A stretch of DNA of 22,219 nt from JACCXJ01 sp052387115 (GTDB taxonomy: Bacteria; Pseudomonadota; Gammaproteobacteria; JACCXJ01): contig JBQTJM010000367.1 in assembly GCA_052387115.1 (NCBI GenBank), positions 1-22,219 of the forward strand. Reading direction: 5' to 3'. The position numbers and the translations under genes are program-made. The notes under the pieces were generated by a model, which was not told where the DNA came from, did no database searches, and was given only the letters and a program-made list of their open reading frames with translations. Of this stretch, positions 21,287 through 22,219 are shown piece by piece; the stretch's first letter is position 1; the number at the start of each line of letters is the position of its first letter.

Positions 21287-22219
21287 ACACCGCCCGGGAG
21301 ATCGCGCCTGAGATCGGCATCGTGGCCGCCTGCAATGCGCTCGGGGTGGCGCGTGCGACGTTCTACCGCGCGCAGCGTCCGGTGTCGGCGCGCCAAACTC
21401 GCGCCCCGCACCCGGCTTCGCCGCGGGCCCTGAGCGTACCGGAACAGCACACGATCCTCGAGTGGCTCCACGCCCCGGCGTACGCAGATCTCAGCCCCCG
21501 CACCGTGTTCGCCATGCTGCTCGATGCGGGTCGCTACCTCGCCTCGGTGTCCACCTTCTACCGGTTGCTTCGCGCCTCGGGCGAGACCCCCAGGCGGCGC
21601 AATGAGCTCACCCACCCCGCCTACGCCACGCCCGAGCTGCTCGCCAGCGGCCCGCGCGAGCTTTGGTCTTGGGATATCACCAAGCTCAAGGGACCGGCCA
21701 AGTGGGTGTGCTTCCCCCTGTACGTGATCCTCGATGTGTTCAGCCGCTACGTGGTCGGCGGGATGATCGCGCCGCGGGAGTCGGCCGAGCTCGCCCACGA
21801 GCTCATCGCCGCCACCTGCGACAAGGAAGGCATCGCCCGCGGGCAACTCACCCTGCATGCCGACCGCGGCACCTCGATGCGCTCCCAGCCCGTGGCGCTT
21901 TTGCTCGCCGATCTCGGGGTCACCAAGAGCCACAGCCGGCCCCATGTCAGCGATGACAATCCGTACTCGGAAGCGCAGTTCATCCTGTACCTCTCAAAAG
22001 CATCACATCCCTGTGATCTCGGTTCAAGACGCTCAAGTACCAGCCCGACTTTCCGGCACGCTTCGACTCCCTCGAGCACGCCCGTGCGTTCTGTCAGAGG
22101 TTCTTCGCCTGGTACAACCACGCCCATCGGCACTCCGGGATCGGCTACATGACACCGGCGGCGATACACACCGGCGAGGCGCCGCGGCTCTACGCCGCCC
22201 GCCAACAGGTGCTCGATCA
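21283..22219 (+). pseudogene. IS3-family transposase OrfB (DDE integrase), broken by 44-bp insertion
   Basis: From ATG 21283 an integrase-core protein: WSWDITKLKGPAKWVC (first Asp), DVFSRYVVGG, LTLHADRGTSMRS (second Asp) and SRPHVSDDNPYSEAQF (Glu). Right after SEAQF, 44 extra bases shift the frame and the open frame ends at 22152. Beyond 22026 the original frame resumes with KTLKYQPDFPARF, FFAWYNHAHRHSGIGYMTP and runs to the window edge. The catalytic triad precedes the break, but the essential C-terminal part is lost from the product, so the copy is probably inactive. Confidence 0.85.
21983..22026. repeat. 44-bp insertion in orfB flanked by GTTCA direct repeats
   Basis: GTTCA occurs at 21978-21982 and again at 22022-22026, and deleting one copy plus the 39 bases between restores orfB exactly. 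The insert contains ATCACA-TCCC-TGTGAT (22002-22017), a 6-bp stem with 4-base loop. Direct repeats around a hairpin look like a target-site duplication by a very small element or an excision footprint. Confidence 0.7.

Larger units (their letters stand above)
20790..22219 (+). mobile_element. IS3-family insertion sequence, right end outside window
   Basis: Two overlapping ORFs, a small helix-turn-helix/coiled-coil OrfA and a DDE integrase OrfB, have the standard IS3 arrangement. The left end probably lies near 20790, where TGTGTCAACGTAACGTGAGA starts. The exact terminus cannot be fixed without the right end, which is beyond base 22219. It flanks the array directly. Confidence 0.7.

Noticed and set aside
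20827..21945. Minus-strand ORF of 372 codons across the IS
   Set aside because: It is antisense to orfA/orfB, which have clear HTH and DDE motifs on the + strand.
22000..22030. tRNA T-arm-like GGTTCAAG at the end of the 44-bp insert
   Set aside because: No acceptor stem or anticodon arm can be built around it, and GTTCA is the flanking direct repeat present on both sides.

Overview
The window is GC-rich and tightly packed, with many GTG/TTG starts and 4-base gene overlaps. It reads as a chromosomal accessory (defence) region of a GC-rich bacterium. The repetitive palindromes near 17.6 and 18.2 kb and the style of the housekeeping genes suggest a beta- or gammaproteobacterium. That placement is an inference: no rRNA or marker gene is present.

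Layout. (1) 1-759: the tail of a truncated gene and a degenerate stretch. (2) 760-3982: three ordinary co-directional genes: a saccharopine-dehydrogenase-like oxidoreductase, a small alpha/beta hydrolase and a DUF2130 coiled-coil protein. (3) 4143-15293: a type III CRISPR-Cas operon, all on the + strand. Its order is cas6 (one-base frameshift), a relic of an NE0113-family CRISPR ring nuclease, a CRISPR-associated CorA membrane protein, a short HD-less Cas10, a long Csx10-like RAMP protein, a fused double Cas7 (Csm3-like) protein, a TIGR03986-like RAMP protein, and a DHH-family phosphodiesterase resembling NrN. (4) 15313-17207: stacked toxin-antitoxin material: DUF6922-like/AbiEii-like, VapB/frameshifted VapC, and a decayed MNT nucleotidyltransferase. 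(5) 17223-18183: csx16 and a truncated two-TM protein that breaks off at the start of a probable CARF domain. (6) 18473-20126: an unrecognised membrane/coiled-coil protein running into an N-truncated CRISPR-type reverse transcriptase. (7) 20297-20754: a CRISPR array of 7 repeats and 6 spacers, transcribed on +. (8) about 20790-22219: an IS3-family insertion sequence whose orfB is broken by a 44-bp insertion.

How the genes would work together. Cas6 would cut the array transcript at the base of the repeat hairpin and leave an 8-nt AUUGAAAC handle. The three long RAMP proteins and Cas10 would form the RNA-guided effector. Target RNA binding would switch on the Cas10 palm, which carries DGN and GGDE in place of the usual DGD and GGDD. 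CorA plus NrN is the partner set known for SAM-AMP signalling: Cas10 makes SAM-AMP, CorA is the membrane effector and NrN degrades the messenger. The NE0113 relic, Csx16 and the CARF-like fragment point to an older or parallel cyclic-oligoadenylate branch. The locus therefore looks like a III-D-like effector that kept or acquired the CorA/NrN output while its cOA output was decaying.

The most notable points are the CorA-NrN pair in a non-canonical fused-RAMP operon, the altered Cas10 active site, the mix of two messenger systems, and the loss of cas1/cas2 with an orphan RT left behind. Several frameshifts (cas6, ring nuclease, vapC, IS orfB) could be real decay or, for the single-base ones, assembly errors.
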